Positions 62,757-64,000 of a stretch of DNA of 64,000 bases are shown piece after piece (the stretch's first letter is position 1; every line of letters begins with the position of its first letter). Both the position numbers and the translations under genes were made by a program. Origin of the DNA: Corallium rubrum (lineage: Eukaryota; Cnidaria; Anthozoa; Scleralcyonacea; Coralliidae); assembly GCA_964035015.1 (NCBI GenBank), contig OZ035998.1, positions 18,288,260-18,352,259 of the forward strand, given 5' to 3'. A model generated the notes under the pieces. The model saw only the letters and a program-made list of their open reading frames with translations, searched no databases and had not been told where the DNA came from.

Positions 62757-64000
62757 TGGGGCCGGTTGTTCAAAAGCCGATTAGCGTTAATCCAGGATTA
62801 AAAATCCCTAACCCAGGGTTAAATTTTAAACCTGGGTTAATTTGCGTTGCACAAAGCTCGATTAGTCTTAACCCAGGGTTAAAATTGATGAAAATTTTAA
62901 CCCACCTAGCTAGGTGGGTTAACTTTTTAATCCTGGGTTAAGTACAAAATATCATGGCGGATGTTTTACAGTTTGTTGTACCAATACGGAATTTTCCGCG
63001 CAGAGAACGGCGATATCGTCACAATAACTTGAACATTCAAGGTTTAACTGATGCAGAATTGCGAATTCGGTACAGATTTGGTAGCCAAGCAATAAATTAT
63101 ATAACAAATTTACTATACGATGACCTTGTTCGCGATACTGACCGAAATTTTGCATTAATTCCCGACGTCCAAGTCCTCATCGCGCTACGGTTTCTTGCGA
63201 GCGGTAGCTTCCTACAGGTTATCGGAGACACATTTGGTGTTGACAAGTCCACCGTATCGCGAGTAGTACGAGATGTATGTGCGGCTCTTTCAAACAAACG
63301 AGAGCAGTTTATCCGTTGGCCCTCAAATCAAGAGAAAGAGGCAATGAAGAATGGGTTTTACGAGATGGCCCGTTTCCCCGGTGTTATTGGTTGTATCGAT
63401 GGCACGCATATTCGAATCCAGGCACCACATCTAGACGAGAATTTCTATGTGAATAGGAAACGCTACCATTCCATTAATGTTCAAGCAATTTGCGATGACC
63501 GAGGTAAATTATTATATATGTACTGTGTCAATTATAGTTATATTTGCTATAGATTTAAAATACATCTCATTTCTTAATAAAACTAGGAAAGTTCATAAAT
63601 GTAGTTGCGCGATGGCCAGGAAGTGTCCATGACAGTCACATATTCCGAACATCCCAGATACAAGAGTATTTAGAGCAGCACCACACATCACTGGAAGATG
63701 GAATCTTATTGGGAGATAGTGGTTACGCCTTAAAACCCTACCTTATGACACCCTACTCAGATCCCACCACAGCAAAAGAAAGGGCATTTAATCGGTCATT
63801 AAGGAAAACGCGTGTGCTGATCGAGCAAGTATTTTGGCGATGGAAGAGAAGGTTCCACCTACTACACTCGGAGATTAGGATGAAACCAGAGAAAGTCTGC
63901 TTGTTGATTGGTGCTTGTGCGATCCTGCAGAATATTGCAATCATGTTTAATGAGCCGGAGGAAGATGAGGATATTGATCTGGAGGAGCCGGAGGTTGAAG
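62757..64000 (+). mobile_element. PIF/Harbinger transposon, left part
   Basis: Left end GGGGCCGGTTGTTCAAAAGC is followed by four or more TTAACCCAGGGTTAA-type subterminal repeats (62795-62942). These are palindromic and on both strands, and could be transposase binding sites. Then comes the transposase gene. The right end is beyond the window. It interrupts the Crypton-derived gene. Confidence 0.85.
62954..64000 (+). CDS. HARBI1-like Harbinger transposase, two exons, partial
   Basis: Exons 62954-63503 and 63587-64000 (continues), joined by a GT-AG intron of 83 bp. A DDE nuclease that cuts and pastes the element, normally with a Myb/SANT-like partner. An N-terminal helical region precedes [20 protein letters not shown] and a helix-turn-helix [12 protein letters not shown] near residues 98-109. 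DDE residues: Asp149 in CIDGTHIRI, Asp227 in [11 protein letters not shown], Glu263 in [14 protein letters not shown]. The order GxDSGY then N..L...R..IE is typical of HARBI1/PIF. All three acidic residues are present, with no stop or frameshift, so the copy may be young. The ATG is the first in frame, just after the subterminal repeats. The end runs into an acidic tail ([14 protein letters not shown]). Confidence 0.92.

Larger units (their letters stand above)
59938..62760 (+). pseudogene. Crypton-derived tyrosine-recombinase (DUF3504-type) gene split by two transposons
   Basis: First part 59938-59986: MDWDEDSHSDSEFYYP. The frame is interrupted at CCGG by a 2027-bp TIR element and resumes in the same frame at 62014 (ADEVGIGNAGNKS). 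The second part has FIQDFITAQRPENTLKKTKY, VWQRYFLTINEKREIKDIP, the core-binding region FYRSLQRYL, then ARALTDAEEDELFKSGQFG and the catalytic-domain start LSLHFGFRARDERRKLKWGD, which holds the first Arg of the tyrosine-recombinase set. It stops being homologous at HQRAFSP, where a Harbinger begins. Cryptons are tyrosine-recombinase DNA transposons, and animal genomes hold many domesticated or decayed copies. As it stands it cannot make a recombinase. Confidence 0.72.

Overview
The window is AT-rich eukaryotic DNA from an animal. It has GT-AG introns, metazoan genes, many microsatellites and a dense load of transposable elements. The mix of GIY-YIG Penelope-like elements, CR1/jockey-like LINEs, HARBI1-type Harbinger, Crypton-derived recombinase genes and very many fold-back MITEs suggests a marine invertebrate, most likely a cnidarian. 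This is an inference from element content, not a proof.

Two host genes are supported, both on the + strand. Positions 1148-20182 hold the last 12 exons (511 codons plus stop) of a receptor-type protein tyrosine phosphatase with tandem phosphatase domains; its extracellular, transmembrane and early D1 exons lie upstream. D1 has all catalytic motifs. D2 keeps the Cys and Arg of the P-loop but its WPD loop reads WPRD, so D2 is probably weak or inactive. Positions 41912-56999 hold a complete 7-exon, 355-residue nucleotide-sugar transporter of the SLC35A (UDP-GlcNAc/UDP-Gal) family.

Between and inside them: 1-968 is a pure (CAAA)n array; 20.2-41.6 kb is a transposon landscape with a 5'-truncated LINE whose RT frame is still open (23.8-25.3 kb), LINE relics, TIR elements, (TA)n arrays and three large palindromes of Penelope-like elements (35.0-37.3, 37.4-38.6, 40.0-41.6 kb). 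The long SLC35A introns hold SINE pairs, Harbinger MITEs and LINE relics. From 57.2 kb to the end there is no host gene: MITEs, tandem repeats, a Crypton-derived tyrosine-recombinase gene (from 59938) split by a 2.0-kb TIR transposon, and an intact-looking Harbinger (HARBI1-like) that breaks the same gene at about 62757 and runs off the window.

The most notable pattern is that the three Penelope palindromes share one asymmetric design. One arm carries the complete 3' tail and the other stops short of it, with a single-copy loop between the arms. One pair is flanked by a 14-bp direct repeat, so it was inserted as a unit. This fits snap-back of the first cDNA strand during target-primed reverse transcription. 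The 3' ends of at least three element families, and a fourth short inverted pair at 26.1 kb, carry hammerhead-ribozyme-like cores.
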